The translations under genes were made by a program, and so were the position numbers. Positions 47,343-56,195 of a stretch of DNA of 64,000 nt are shown piece after piece. How positions within the stretch are numbered: the first letter of the stretch is position 1; each line of letters opens with the position of its first letter. The notes beneath the pieces are model-generated. The model was not told the DNA's origin and did no database searches. It worked only from the letters and a program-made list of their open reading frames with translations. Source of the stretch: Petaurus breviceps papuanus (Eukaryota > Chordata > Mammalia > Diprotodontia > Petauridae); contig JAMXIF010001178.1 of the NCBI GenBank assembly GCA_028583685.1, forward strand, positions 847,697 to 911,696. Reading direction: 5' to 3'.

Positions 47343-50227
47343 CAATTCTCTGGTAGTCTCACCTCAAGGGACCTTAGAAGAACACATTTGGGGCAGCTAG
47401 GTGGCACAGTGAATAGAGCACTGGCCCTGGAGTCAGGAGGACCTGAGTTAAAATCTGCCTAAGACACTTAACACTTATTAGCCGTGTGACCTTGGGCAAG
47501 TCACTTACTCCCAATTGTCCTGCCTTCCCCCCTCCAAAAAAACCGATTTCTCAAGTACTACATTGAAAACTTTTCTACTGATCAGTGAGAAAATCACAAC
47601 GTTTATTAAGTGTCTACTGTTTACAAGAGGGGTAGTGTGGCATAGTGCCTTAAGGAGGCCATCTTTGGAGCCTCAAAAAGCTCTGATATATACTGGCTGT
47701 GTGACCCAGGGAAGTCACTGAACCCCCTCAGTGCTCCAGGAGACTCACAGACTTTGTTATAGATGAGTCATTGATCTATAATAGTGAAGGGAATTTCCAT
47801 ACTGGGGTTTCCCCAATTCGTGAAATCACAGGTCTAACCAATACAAAGCACACACATACCCCCTCCCCACCCCAAACCCATGTGCCCAGCACCGTGCACA
47901 CACAGTGGACCCAGCACAACTGCTGATTAGCTTGAAACACTGGGCAAGTCCCTGGGCCTCTGTTTCCTGTTTTGAATGGAAAAAATAATTCCTAATCTAC
48001 TTCCTTTACAGAATTGTCAGATTTTAGACCTAGAAGAGGTCTTAAAGATCACGGAAGCTAATGAGATCATATGCTTAATAGAGAAATATTATTAGGAAAA
48101 TAAGAGTGTGTTACTGTTAACAGCTGGACACTTGGTATGGGGGTGAGGAACCTGTGGCCTTGAGGCCACATGTGGCCCCTTAAGTCCTCAAGTGTGGCCC
48201 TTTGACTGAATCCAAACTTGGTGAACAAATCTTAATAAAAGGATTTTTGTTCTGTAAAACTTGGATTCAATCAAAGGGCCACACTTGAGGACCTAGGGGG
48301 CCACATGTGGCCTCGAGGTTGCAGGTTCCCCACCCGTGGGATAGGAGATAGCAAAGTCTCTGGGAACTTAGGCTTGCCGTCATTGGCTCCTGAACTTTGA
48401 AAACCCATGACTATTTGCTGAGGTCAAAGGAGGCTGGGGAGATTGGACAATAATTAACAAAGTAAAACTTGTTCCCTAAAAGGTCCGTTTTATAAGTGCT
48501 GGAGGACCTACCCAGACTGGCCTATCCTTAGCCAGGAGGCCAGGTAGGTTACCGAGCAATTTCCTCTCTAAAGCTCTTGGGATAGGAGATGGCCAGGCAC
48601 AGGTCCTGTAACATCCTGAGCTGGTCACCCTGGGTTAGGATCAGCCTGGAGGCTTTGTTAGAGCCTTCCCCAGAAAGCTTGAAACAGCTTTTTGACTTCT
48701 CTTCCCCCATCCTCCACAATAACTTGAAATCATTTCTTAGTGCTTTCCCTCTAAAATAACCTTATATTTAACTACTTTTTGTGTGTATACGTACATATGT
48801 ATATGTATTTATTAACTTTATGCTATATATTTAAATGCACTTGTCTCCCCATCAGAATACACATGTGATTGAATATAACCCCTTGTAATAGGGGTTGTTT
48901 TATTCTTCATACTTGTATCCCCAGCACCTAGCACAGGGTTTAGTACACAGTAGGTGTTTAATGAATGCTGGCCGATTTGATAGCTGGATTTACTGATTCT
49001 CCTCTAGAAGCTGCAGCTGGTGCTGGCTCCCTTCCATAGCCTGGCACCTCAGGCCTCAGAGGATGGTCTCTCTGCTGACCACGTCAGCCTTCTGTCCCAC
49101 TCTTTCCAGCAGCTGGACCGGATTGACTCCCTGAGTGAACAGATTTTGTTCCTGGAGGAACGGCTAGAGACCTGTAAGTGGATGGCATCTGCCTCTTCCT
49201 ACCTATTTGTCCTTTCCTGCCCCCTGTCCTCAGGTAGTGAGCCTCCTAAGTGAAACCTGTCCAGACTGAGGAGACCTTTGAGCCATCCTTCGTATTTGCT
49301 GGCTCATCATCTTTTTATGTAGGGAGCCCTTTTACTCCACTTCACTGGGAGCTCCCTAAAGGCAGGGACCACTTGTGCCCTTCTCTATTTCCCTAACAGG
49401 CTTAAGTCTGCACTAGGGAACTTTAGAGAGAGAAATGCCTTCGGGTCCCTAGGGTTGATTCAGGAAGGATGCCCAGAGGAATTGGGACATTAGCTGGGAT
49501 CCCTAAAGCAAAAGCAGAGTGTGAGACAAAGAGAAAAGGGGTGGGGAGAGGGAAAGGGGAAGTGTTTTGAGTCAAAGAAATAGCATTGGTACATGTTGGC
49601 TTGGAAGCAGATTTTGAGCTTACAAAAGTGATACCTGACATTATATTCTCAGGAATATATTCAGTCTGGTCCTACCCTGGCCTCAAGTCACACTGACACA
49701 CCTGGTATTGCCCAACTATGAGGCCAAGCACAATATGGGAGCTGCCTAAAGCTCAGAGAGGCCAATGGATGCCTGGTAGATCAATGGCCAAATCAATGAG
49801 TATGAAGCAACTACTGTGTTCCCAGGGCCAAGTAACCTGCCGAGGGAGAGAAAAAAAGCAAAAGCATCATTTCTTCATCTAAGGGGCTTATGACAAGTCC
49901 TGCCTTGGAGACCATTGCACTGCTTTACCACTCCTGCCTTCCTAAAATACATATGGTACCCAATGTGCTTCAGGGTCACCTGTTTGTGCTGTATTGTATT
50001 GGAGACCAGAGGCAGGGAAGACCAGAGGGCTGCGGCCCCAGATGGAGAATGAAGCCTACACACGGCCTTCCTTCCTGTTCCTGGAGAGGAAGCCAGAGTA
50101 CTGAGGGCCCCATTTCCTTGTTGCTAATGGTGGGGCCATGTAGGTTCTGGGTTCCTTTGCCCCCATTGACACCAGTCTCTCCTTTGCTTCTTCCCTGTGT
50201 TTAGGTTCCTGCAAGAATAAGCAGTGA
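38351..50227 (+). CDS. EGFL7: EGF-like domain protein 7 (EGFL7), complete, 8 coding exons
   Basis: Coding exons: 38351-38430, 39023-39145, 40604-40713, 41658-41753, 42663-42845, 44188-44252, 49008-49173 and 50205-50227. All introns are GT-AG, phases agree and the total of 846 nt gives 281 residues (human 273, from memory). Residues 1 to about 20 are a signal peptide ([12 protein letters not shown]). An EMI domain covers about 28-104 with [10 protein letters not shown] and ICCPGW. EGF-1 is 107-134 with six Cys. EGF-2 is 137-176, begins DVDEC and has the calcium-binding pattern. A coiled-coil region covers about 200-274 ([33 protein letters not shown]), and the tail is CSCKNKQ. The family is a secreted, endothelium-enriched matrix factor that guides vessel tube formation and modulates Notch. 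MIR126 lies in the fifth intron between coding exons. The ATG aligns with the human start. Residue Cys190 in the linker looks extra. Confidence 0.97.
38540..38732 (-). mobile_element. hAT-like element copy in EGFL7 intron 1
   Basis: CAGGGGTTCTTAATCTGGGA start, GTTTTCTTTGCAATCC, AAAGGGGTCCCTAGGCC and CAAGAACCTTTG end: the inverted orientation of the family at 9896-10387. Confidence 0.75.
39023..39145 (+). CDS. EGFL7: EGFL7 coding exon 2: EMI domain, first part
   Basis: Acceptor CTGCTCAG ends at 39022. Encodes [19 protein letters not shown] and then [20 protein letters not shown], ending YR. Donor AG|GTAAGT. Confidence 0.96.
39280..40375. repeat. MIR and ancient repeat fragments in an EGFL7 intron
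   Basis: An ancient L2-linked repeat lies at about 39290-39430, a MIR at about 39465-39620, and inverted MIRs at about 39880-40055 (TAGATGAGGAAACTGAGATTG) and 40190-40375 (GATGGGGAAATTGAGTCTCAG). Confidence 0.75.
40604..40713 (+). CDS. EGFL7: EGFL7 coding exon 3: EMI domain, second part
   Basis: Acceptor CCCCACAG ends at 40603. Encodes [36 protein letters not shown]. The CC-PGW motif closes the EMI domain. Donor ACAG|GTAAGG. Confidence 0.96.
40830..41165. repeat. inverted MIR followed by plus-strand MIR
   Basis: GATGGAGAAACTGAGACCCAG near 40872 is an inverted MIR (about 40830-41005); CCTTCAGTTTCCTCATTTGTA near 41114 is a MIR core in plus orientation. Confidence 0.75.
41658..41753 (+). CDS. 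EGFL7: EGFL7 coding exon 4: first EGF domain
   Basis: One exon, one EGF domain: [19 protein letters not shown] then [13 protein letters not shown]. All six cysteines are present. Acceptor CTCATACAG, donor ATTG|GTAAGG. Confidence 0.96.
42015..42148. mobile_element. half copy of a palindromic MITE
   Basis: ACAAATCCCCTTAATAGAAG, TTCTGTAAAACTTAGACTCAG, AAGGCCACACCTGGGGATCT and GGCCACATGTGGCCTCAAAG match the right half of the element at 48137-48339. The left arm is largely missing. Confidence 0.75.
42663..42845 (+). CDS. EGFL7: EGFL7 coding exon 5: calcium-binding EGF domain and linker
   Basis: Encodes [40 protein letters not shown] and the linker [26 protein letters not shown], the following Asn and aromatic residue fit the calcium-binding EGF pattern. 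The linker has a Cys not in the human protein as I recall it. Confidence 0.96.
43235..43319 (+). ncRNA. MIR126: microRNA 126 precursor
   Basis: An 85-nt hairpin in the EGFL7 intron between coding exons 5 and 6. miR-126-5p is at 43249-43269 (begins CATTATTACTTTTGG, 21 nt) and miR-126-3p at 43286-43307 (begins TCGTACCGTGAGTAA, 22 nt). Both are identical to the human arms as I recall them. The loop has one change (CAT for human CTT) and the lower stem keeps its pairing through paired changes. The host intron position is the same as in human. miR-126 is the main endothelial microRNA; its 3p arm dampens SPRED1 and PIK3R2 and so sustains VEGF signalling. Expression depends on the EGFL7 promoters upstream. 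Confidence 0.99.
43440..43850. repeat. MIR, L2 and marsupial repeat fragments after MIR126
   Basis: An inverted MIR lies at about 43455-43600 (TTCATTTTACAAATGGAAA). An L2 3' end lies at about 43620-43765 (GATTGTAAGCTTCTTGAAGG, GTAGGCACTTGATAAATATC). A repeat head shared with 2718-2795 lies at about 43772-43850. Confidence 0.75.
44188..44252 (+). CDS. EGFL7: EGFL7 coding exon 6: start of coiled coil
   Basis: Encodes [20 protein letters not shown] then EE; human has AMKEEVQRLQSRVDLLEE here. Acceptor TTCTCTGCTAG, donor GAG|GTGAGC, ending in phase 0. Confidence 0.95.
45906..46103 (+). mobile_element. hAT-like element copy
   Basis: CAGGGATTCTTCTCTTTTGC start, GCAGTCTGGTGAAGCC, GAATAAAATAAAATCATAGG and TTCACAGACCCTTATC follow the family seen at 9896-10387. 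Confidence 0.65.
46150..46291 (+). repeat. tRNA-like marsupial SINE
   Basis: GGGGCAGTTAGGTGGTGTAG head and CAAGTCACATTACCC end, flanked by the 9-bp duplication AAGGAAACT at 46141-46149 and 46292-46300. Confidence 0.93.
47081..47193 (+). repeat. very short L1-type 3' end with target-site duplication
   Basis: AATTGGAACTCAAAAG, GAATGTTAAAAATTG, TTTTTACATGTAATTG and AAAATAAAGTACTAAATAC match the L1 3' terminus. The 10-bp duplication AGCAGGTTAG is perfect at 47071-47080 and 47194-47203, so this 113-bp insert is complete as inserted. Confidence 0.9.
47307..47339. repeat. (CA)n microsatellite
   Basis: About 33 bases of uninterrupted CA. Confidence 0.97.
47391..47541 (+). repeat. tRNA-like marsupial SINE
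   Basis: GGGCAGCTAGGTGGCACAGT head, CTGGAGTCAGGAGGACC, GGGCAAGTCACTTACTCCC end and a short A run; the closest copy here to the family consensus in my judgement. Confidence 0.93.
48137..48339. mobile_element. palindromic fold-back MITE
   Basis: The two halves are near-perfect inverted copies: GAACCTGTGGCC...AGGCCACATGTGGCCCC, CTCAAGTGTGGCCCTTTGA on the left against TCAAAGGGCCACACTTGAG, GGCCACATGTGGCCTCGAGG, GCAGGTTCCCCACC on the right, joined by a short centre (TAATAAAAGG). This is a full non-autonomous DNA-transposon-like element of about 200 bp; hAT-type ancestry is likely but not shown. Confidence 0.85.
49008..49173 (+). CDS. EGFL7: EGFL7 coding exon 7: coiled coil
   Basis: Encodes [19 protein letters not shown], then [20 protein letters not shown] and [13 protein letters not shown] and HSFQQL match human EGFL7 closely. 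Acceptor TTCTCCTCTAG, donor CCT|GTAAGT. Confidence 0.97.
50205..50227 (+). CDS. EGFL7: EGFL7 coding exon 8: C-terminal tail and stop
   Basis: Acceptor CCCTGTGTTTAG ends at 50204. The split codon completes Cys275, followed by SCKNKQ and TGA at 50225-50227; human ends CSCKKDS. Confidence 0.93.
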
Positions 50228-50959
50228 GACGCCCAGCTAAGTCCAGAGGCCTCATCTGGCAGGGGGTTGAGAGCTGAGGCCCCAGAATGCAACCACAGGC
50301 AACCTGCCACATCTTTTGAGTATAAATCTCAAGCCAGAGACCACTAATCCTCTTCAAGAAAGCACTCTGAAGTCCTTCCCACAAGCAGACTCAGCAGCAG
50401 GCTGCGAGATAGCTTGTGATATTAGGATGAATTGAGACCCAGCCACTTATATCCTTCTTCATGACCCAACCTTACCACCTCCCCATTTCCCCTTTTCCCT
50501 CAGTGATGGTGGGACTTGGTTCTTCTCCCCCCACCTCCGCCACCCCAGCCTGTTTCTGGGGAGAAGACAAAAAGCCCCCCCCCATCTCAGTGTGGTTTAC
50601 ATATTCCCCCTAGCTTGGGGAAGGTAGGCATTATTGGCACCAAGGAGCTATGAGGTCATAGGTCAGATCAGAAGCCAGTATATCAGAGACAGTTTGGGAG
50701 AAGCAACGCTAGAACTTGGGAAAGGCAGCCATGAGAGAGTGGGGGGAAACCCTCTGACAGCAACAAGAGGGGTTTGGAGTAGGGTGCCCGAATTTAAATC
50801 CTCCTTCCACTGCCTACCGTGTAGTCTTGGCCAAGACACTTAACCAGTTTCGTCATTTATAAAAAAGGAAGAGAGGTTAAGATCCCCAGTGTTTCTTCCT
50901 GCCCCATAGCTGTTAATCCTTTAGCTCCACAAGAAGTAAGAAAGAAGAATCCTAAATTT

Positions 50960-51195
50960 TGAGGCAGTGTGATAGAGCATAAGGAATGCTGGAGTCAGGA
51001 GAGGCCTGGGTTCAGATCCTGCCTCTAACATGACCTAGTTATGCCACTTAATCTCTAAGATCCTCTGTTTTCCCTTCTTTAAAATAGGGATCATACATGA
51101 AGTGACCTCCTTCCTAGGGCTGTGAGGATGAAAGCAGATTATGTATACAAAACACTGTATAAACCTTCAGGTGCTATCTAAATGACAGCTATTGG
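50960..51195 (+). repeat. MIR SINE
   Basis: GTGATAGAGCATAAGGAATGC, GGTTCAGATCCTGCCTC, TAGGGCTGTGAGGATGAAAGC and AGGTGCTATCTAAATGAC follow MIR order. Confidence 0.85.
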
Positions 51196-51621
51196 AGTCA
51201 TTCTCTACACATATGTGGAGATTATAGGCCCACAGTACCCTGAAGTTGCAAGGTTCCTTAGGGATTGTCCAGTCCAATCTCCCCTCCATACCACCCCAAG
51301 ATGGAGCACATCCTGAGTTTCCAGCAAGAGGATGTGAGCTAATTTGTCTTTTCCACGGTGGGGATGATCTGACCCAAGCCATGCAGTATTTCCCATTCCT
51401 TGATGTAATCAAACAATCCCCCCAAAATTGTGTGACATCAAGTCAAGCGTGCAGTCTGTGTCTAAGGAGCTGGTCCTTTTTTTTTTTTCCTCTCATGTGA
51501 ATCTGATCCAGTAATCAAGCTCACAACCTTGTCCCCATTTGTACTGTGACCTGAGCCAAGGGTAGGGAGACTCATCTTGAGTCTTGATTGGCCCCAACTC
51601 CAGTGATGTCCTTCCCTCAGT

Positions 51622-51793
51622 CCTCCTCTTAAAGCTGCTCCCTACTTGGACAGCAGCTTCTGCTTCTGGTACAACCAATGCCAAAGTCTATTCTAAGCTT
51701 GTGTGTGAGGGCAGCCCGCCCACCAGCAAAGGGATGATTCACCCATTCGTCATCCAGGACCTAGCCAAGAGCAAGCTGTCCACGGCACGAAGG
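51622..51793 (+). other. unidentified exon-like block
   Basis: Preceded by an acceptor-like TGTCCTTCCCTCAG and followed by CACGAAG|GTACGC. Between them a plus-strand frame is open without a stop and reads, in part, CEGSPPTSKGMIHPFVIQD. It has several CpGs in an otherwise CpG-poor region. I do not recognise the peptide. It may be an alternative 3' exon of EGFL7, part of its 3' UTR, or a relic. Confidence 0.25.
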
Positions 51794-52040
51794 TACGCAA
51801 TCTCTTCCCCACTGACCTTCTGCTGCCATTCTGGTGTCTGGCTTCTAGCTTCAGGCCAGAAAGGAGGAGGGGAGGGGAGGCCCATCCCCTAACCCATCCA
51901 CCCCCAACTCAGGGAAGTTAAGAGGGCAGCAATGCCCAGTGGGTAAAATAGTACAATTGTATCTCACTGCCTCCCGTGACAGATCCATCCAGAAGTAACT
52001 GGCATTTGTTTAATGCTGTGTCTAGTCTAACCTTTGTAAA

Positions 52041-52046
52041 AATAAA
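52041..52046 (+). terminator. poly(A) signal candidate for EGFL7
   Basis: AATAAA in TTTGTAAAAATAAAAACC; the first canonical signal after the EGFL7 stop. Cleavage would be expected 10-30 bases later. No transcript evidence. Confidence 0.45.
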
Positions 52047-52767
52047 AACCAAACTGTTATCAGATTGTGATAATTGAGTGCAAATATAACTGGGAGCCTA
52101 CAGCACCGTGGCACCTGGCCATGCTCACCAGGCGTTAGAAACACAGTGATTTTGTCAGTCTATTTGAAGACTAGACTGACCCACACAATGCTTTTCCTAT
52201 GAAATTTGGAGCTGGGTGATAGGGAAGTGTGTGTGTGTGTGTATGTGTGTGTGTGTGTGACAGGGTGGCCTGCCTCATCCATTGTGATTTTAGGACCAAG
52301 GTTGCTTTGTGGCAAGGGGAAAAGCCCAAGCTCCTTGGAGCATGATCACTTCTACTCTACTGGACTCCAGGAAGACAGAGAAAAGTCATTCCATGCCATG
52401 CACCATCTACACTAGCTACCACTAGCTACACAGGTGTTTGCCAATAGGAACGTGGGCGTGAATATGATACAGGGAAGTATCACCAGGAAAGCCTTCCCAG
52501 TAGGAGAGCAAGATACAAATTCACTAAAGGGGACTGAGTCATTCCCTGTGCATGTGGCAAATGTTTAAGGAGCACATGCCCGGAGAGCAGATACTGAAGG
52601 CAGGCCTGGATTAGGAGTCAGGAAACCTGGGTCATCAACAACCTGCAAGACTGTCTACATCTCCTGGGCTTCTATTTCTGTCTTTAAAATGACCCAAATA
52701 CTTCCTTCAAAAAGTCACTGGGAGGATAGGAGATAACAATTGAGGTTCATGTGATTCTTTCTGCTTT
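52047..52767. other. convergent intergenic region, left part
   Basis: Contains a TG run at 52227-52259 and a degraded MIR at about 52600-52760. No gene is seen. Confidence 0.55.
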
Positions 52768-53590
52768 ATAAATTTTTATTGACAACTTATTTTTTTAAAC
52801 ATCACCAAAGCAAAACTGATCAATACATCAACAAAAAAAAAATCTGAAATGTGTGATGTACAGCTCTTGAACCTCCTGCCTCTTCCTTCTCCAATCTCTG
52901 CTCTGGAATCCTGCTGCTTCTAGGTAATTTCATAACATTCACTTTCAATTGCTTTGTGGTCATTCTTTCCATTTATTTGTTGTCATTGGGCATATTTTCT
53001 TGGCTCTGTTTACTTCCCTCTGCATCAAATTGTGTAAATCTTTCCATGCTTCTCTGCACTCACCATTCTTATAGCACAATAGTTATATTCCATTACAATC
53101 ATTCACGTACATTTTGTTTAGCCGTTCCCCTTTCTATTGGCATCTACTTTATTGCGCTAAGGACTTTACAATTATTACCTTATTTAATGCTTACATCTAC
53201 CCTAGGAGGTGGGTGCTATTATTATTCCCATTTTTACTGAGGAAGAAACTGAGGCACACAGAGGTTAAATGACTTGCCTAGGGTCACACAGCTAGTACAT
53301 GTCTAAGGTGGGATTTGAACTCAACTATTCCTGACTCCAGGCCTAGTGCTGTATCCATTGTGCCACCAATACACCAACAATGTATTAGTGTGCCTGTCTT
53401 CCTACAAACCCTCCAATATCATGTATTCCCATCTTTTCATTGTGTCAATTTATAGGATATGAGGCAAAATCTCAGGATTATTTTGATTTGGAGCATTATT
53501 TCATAGAGTGAGTAGTGTGCAATTCTTTTTGAGAACTGTTTATGTCTTTGACTTATCTACTGGGCAATGATTGCTTTTGGTCATTTATGT
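52768..53590 (-). repeat. L1-type LINE 3' region split by a MIR
   Basis: The plus strand shows inverted L1 sequence: TTTGTGGTCATTCTTTCC, CTTATAGCACAATAG, TTGTTTAGCCGTTCCCC (52768-53159), resuming ACCAACAATGTATTAGTGTG (from about 53375). It is 5'-truncated and diverged. The middle is a MIR insertion. Confidence 0.85.
53160..53372 (-). repeat. MIR SINE inserted in the L1 copy
   Basis: TTATTATTCCCATTTTTACTG, GAAACTGAGGCACACAGAGG, ACTTGCCTAGGGTCACACAGC and GGGATTTGAACTCAACT are a clear inverted MIR-family core, interrupting the L1 at about 53160. Confidence 0.88.
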
Positions 53591-53805
53591 GTATAACATC
53601 TACGTGTACATCTATGTCCACATACATAGAGAAGGAAATGGCAGACCACTACCTTTGCTAAAAAAAAAATCCCAAGGGGACACGACAGAAAAACCACTTA
53701 TATGTGTGTGTACATACACATACGTCTGTATATATACCTATATGCACACACATATATACTCGTGTGTGTTGTGTGTGTGTGTATACACACACACATTCTG
53801 TTAAC
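53591..53805. repeat. TG/TA-rich simple repeat with a SINE-tail scrap
   Basis: Alternating purine-pyrimidine runs (TGTGTGTGTACATACACATA, CACACACATATATAC, GTGTGTATACACACACACA) surround a MAR1-like tail piece at about 53630-53695 (GAAATGGCAGACCACTACC). It could form Z-DNA. Confidence 0.8.
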
Positions 53806-54181
53806 TGTTTCTACGCTGGGTATCAAACTCATCTGAGAAATTTAGTACAAAAATTATTTTGCCCTTCCCACCACTTCCCTTTTCGTCCTTTATAAATCAT
53901 TTTTGTCACAACCCTACAAGGAATGTGGTTCAAGTATTTGTCATCTCCATTTTAGAGACATGGGAAGAAGCATACCTAAGGTTACATGGCGACCTGTCAG
54001 AATTAGGACTCAAATTCAGGTCTTCTCACTCCAAGTCATCAGTGCTCTCTACCACACCATGTTGCCAGTCACTTAGGACAAAGGCTAAATGAATAATACA
54101 AATTCAATAATCAGCATGGAAGTAGTCTTCAGCCTCATAGTCTCCATAGGTTTCAGTTCCTGGGGGTTGTACCAGACCAGG

Positions 54182-54340
54182 TTTGTTTTTTTTTTAAAGC
54201 AATTGGGGTTAAGTAACTTGCTCAAGGTTACAAGGCCAGGTGTTTCTGCGTGGGTGCTAAGTGTCTGAGCCCGGAATCGATCTCCAGGTCATCCCAACTC
54301 TGGAGCCAGTGCTCTTACTCACTGTGCTACCTGGCCGCAC
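54182..54340 (-). repeat. tRNA-like SINE, inverted, with 10-bp duplication
   Basis: T run, GCAATTGGGGTTAAGTAACT, CCCGGAATCGATCTCC and GTGCTACCTGGCCGC head (inverted). The target-site duplication CCAGACCAGG lies at 54172-54181 and 54341-54350, overlapping the first bases of the adjacent hAT-like element. Confidence 0.94.
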
Positions 54341-54346
54341 CCAGAC

Positions 54347-54550
54347 CAGGGGTTTTTAATTTAGGGGCATGTGAATCTCCAGTGTCTGTGGATTTTGGGG
54401 AAGGGGGGGAATTCATCAAGTTGGATGGGAAAAAAACTCAACATAATTGATTTCCTTTGTAATCCTATGCATTTTATTTCATGTATTTAAAAACATTTTG
54501 AGAAGGCATCTGTAGGCTTCACTAGACTGCCAAAGGAGACTGAAATAAAT
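54347..54550 (-). mobile_element. hAT-like element copy
   Basis: CAGGGGTTTTTAATTTAGG start, TGATTTCCTTTGTAATCC, TGCATTTTATTTCATGTATT, AGGCTTCACTAGACTGCC: inverted orientation of the 9896-10387 family. Confidence 0.78.
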
Positions 54551-55229
54551 TATCTCAATGACTTTTCCACCAATAGTTAATGATTGTCTAATTCATTGGG
54601 ATTGTGATTAGCATTAGCAGAGGAAGTTTTCAAGATGGAAATGCCTATGCTAACAAAATTATAGATTTTCCACAAAGTGACATATAAACCCAACTCTAAG
54701 ACACTGGCTAAGTGTCTTACAAACAGTTGTAAACTTCTTTTGTTTCTGGTACCTGTTAAGACTGTGTCTTATAGGAAGCCAGGACATCCTAGCTAATCCC
54801 TTCTTTGCCTCTAGGCATAAATGAAATGCTTTGTCAGTTGCCACTTAAAATATTGCCTATTGTACAGCCCCAAGCTGCCAAGCCTTGTGGAACAAACTCA
54901 TTAGGCACTTTTAGGTCCAGGGTCCAAGAATTTCTGTGTCTCAGTCATTAGGCGTAGAAGGTGTAAATTCATCTTCCTCCAAAAGGGATCTTGGGTTGAG
55001 GGCTGAGCATCTTGAATTTGGAAAACAGAAAGTTGTAATGGGTTATGACTTAAAGCTAGCCAAAAAAACAGAGTACGATGTTGATGGACTTTGGGGAGAA
55101 GGAGGAAGCTGAAAGCCAGGAAGGTCTCTCCCAGATCAACTCTATTACCCCAACTATGACCTATGGACATTTGGACTCCTGGCCCTGGGCTCCAGCCCAT
55201 CTTCCACACAAAAAGCAATTTTTCTTAAG
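54551..55229. other. intergenic, unique-looking
   Basis: No repeat or gene recognised. The minus-strand frames here have no family features. Confidence 0.45.
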
Positions 55230-55770
55230 CTAAGATCTGATTATCATATCCCTATTCAACATACTTTAGTGGCTCCCTAGTGCTTCTAAGACCAGATATA
55301 AACTCTTCTGTTTAGTTTTCAAGGCCCTTGAAAAACTGGTCCCACCTTTTTCCCTCTTCCCACACTCCACAATCCAGACAAACTGGCCTTTCCACACACA
55401 CTACACCCCATATCCTAGCTTCTCTTTTGTACTTACTTCCCTCATGCCTAGCATGTACACCTCACCTCTTCCTCAAAGAATCCCTTTTTCCCTTCAGGAT
55501 AAAATTCGAACAATACTTTCTATCTTAATGAAGCCCTTTCTTATGTTCCCACCCCTGCCCCTACTCCAGCTGCTAGTGCCATCCTTCTTAAATTACTGAA
55601 TTTACTTGTTTTTCTTTATATTTATTACACACATACTTATATATATACTTGTCTTCCTAGTTAAAATGTAAACCCCATTAGAGCAGGATTGTTTCATTCT
55701 TTGTATCCCCAGGGCCTGGCACATAGGACACTCCCCATAAATGTTTGCAGATTGAGCTATGATCTTCAGA
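55230..55770 (+). repeat. L2 LINE 3' end, long copy
   Basis: TTCAAGGCCCTTGAAAAACTG, CTGGTCCCACC, TTCAGGATAAAATTCGAACAA, TAGAGCAGGATTGTTTCATTC, CCCCAGGGCCTGGCACATAG and ATAAATGTTTGCAGATTGA run in L2 3' order to the terminus. Confidence 0.85.
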
Positions 55771-55889
55771 CTTAGGGGAGTTTTAAGCTTTCTTCCAATG
55801 CTGACTCCTATGATTCTGATAGTCTGGCATGTCTGGCTAGCTTCCTGGTAGGACTCCCTTGTCTAAGTATTGAAAGTTAAGCTTCTGCT

Positions 55890-56195
55890 CTTGCTTCTCC
55901 TGAGGCTTTCATCCCTTCTCTTCCTTCTAAGAAAAGTTCATCGGTGCTACCTCTTCTATGAAGGTTTCCCAGATGTGTCCACCTGCCAGCTGTGTCCTTT
56001 GAAATCTTCCTCAAGTACTTTACTCTCCCTTTTGTCCCTCTGTACAGTCTACCAGGTTTTATACTTTTATCTGTGTGCATGTTGTATCTCTTCTCCACCC
56101 CCTAGAATATAAATTCTCAAGACAACAAGGAGAATGTTATTTTTAATCTTCATATCCACAGCACTAGGCACAGTAGGTGCTAAATAAATGCTTAT
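55890..56195 (+). repeat. L2 LINE 3' end, second copy
   Basis: ACCTCTTCTATGAAGG, TCTACCAGGTTTTATAC, CAGCACTAGGCACAGTAGG and TGCTAAATAAATGCTTATT match the L2 terminus. Confidence 0.8.

Larger units (their letters stand above)
44253..49007. other. EGFL7 longest coding intron, repeat-filled
   Basis: The 4.75-kb intron holds an inverted MIR (44520-44700), a hAT-like element, two tRNA-like SINEs, an L1 end, a CA run, a palindromic MITE and an L2 end (about 48840-48975), listed separately where clear. The open frame at 45021-45293 has no family features. Confidence 0.7.
50228..52046 (+). other. EGFL7: EGFL7 3' UTR, extent uncertain
   Basis: The first AATAAA downstream of the stop is at 52041-52046, so the UTR could be up to 1.8 kb. 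A weaker TATAAA at about 50322 or another variant signal could give a shorter one. A MIR at 50960-51195 and a degraded MIR-like stretch at about 50690-50880 lie inside. No AATAAA or ATTAAA was found earlier. Confidence 0.45.
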
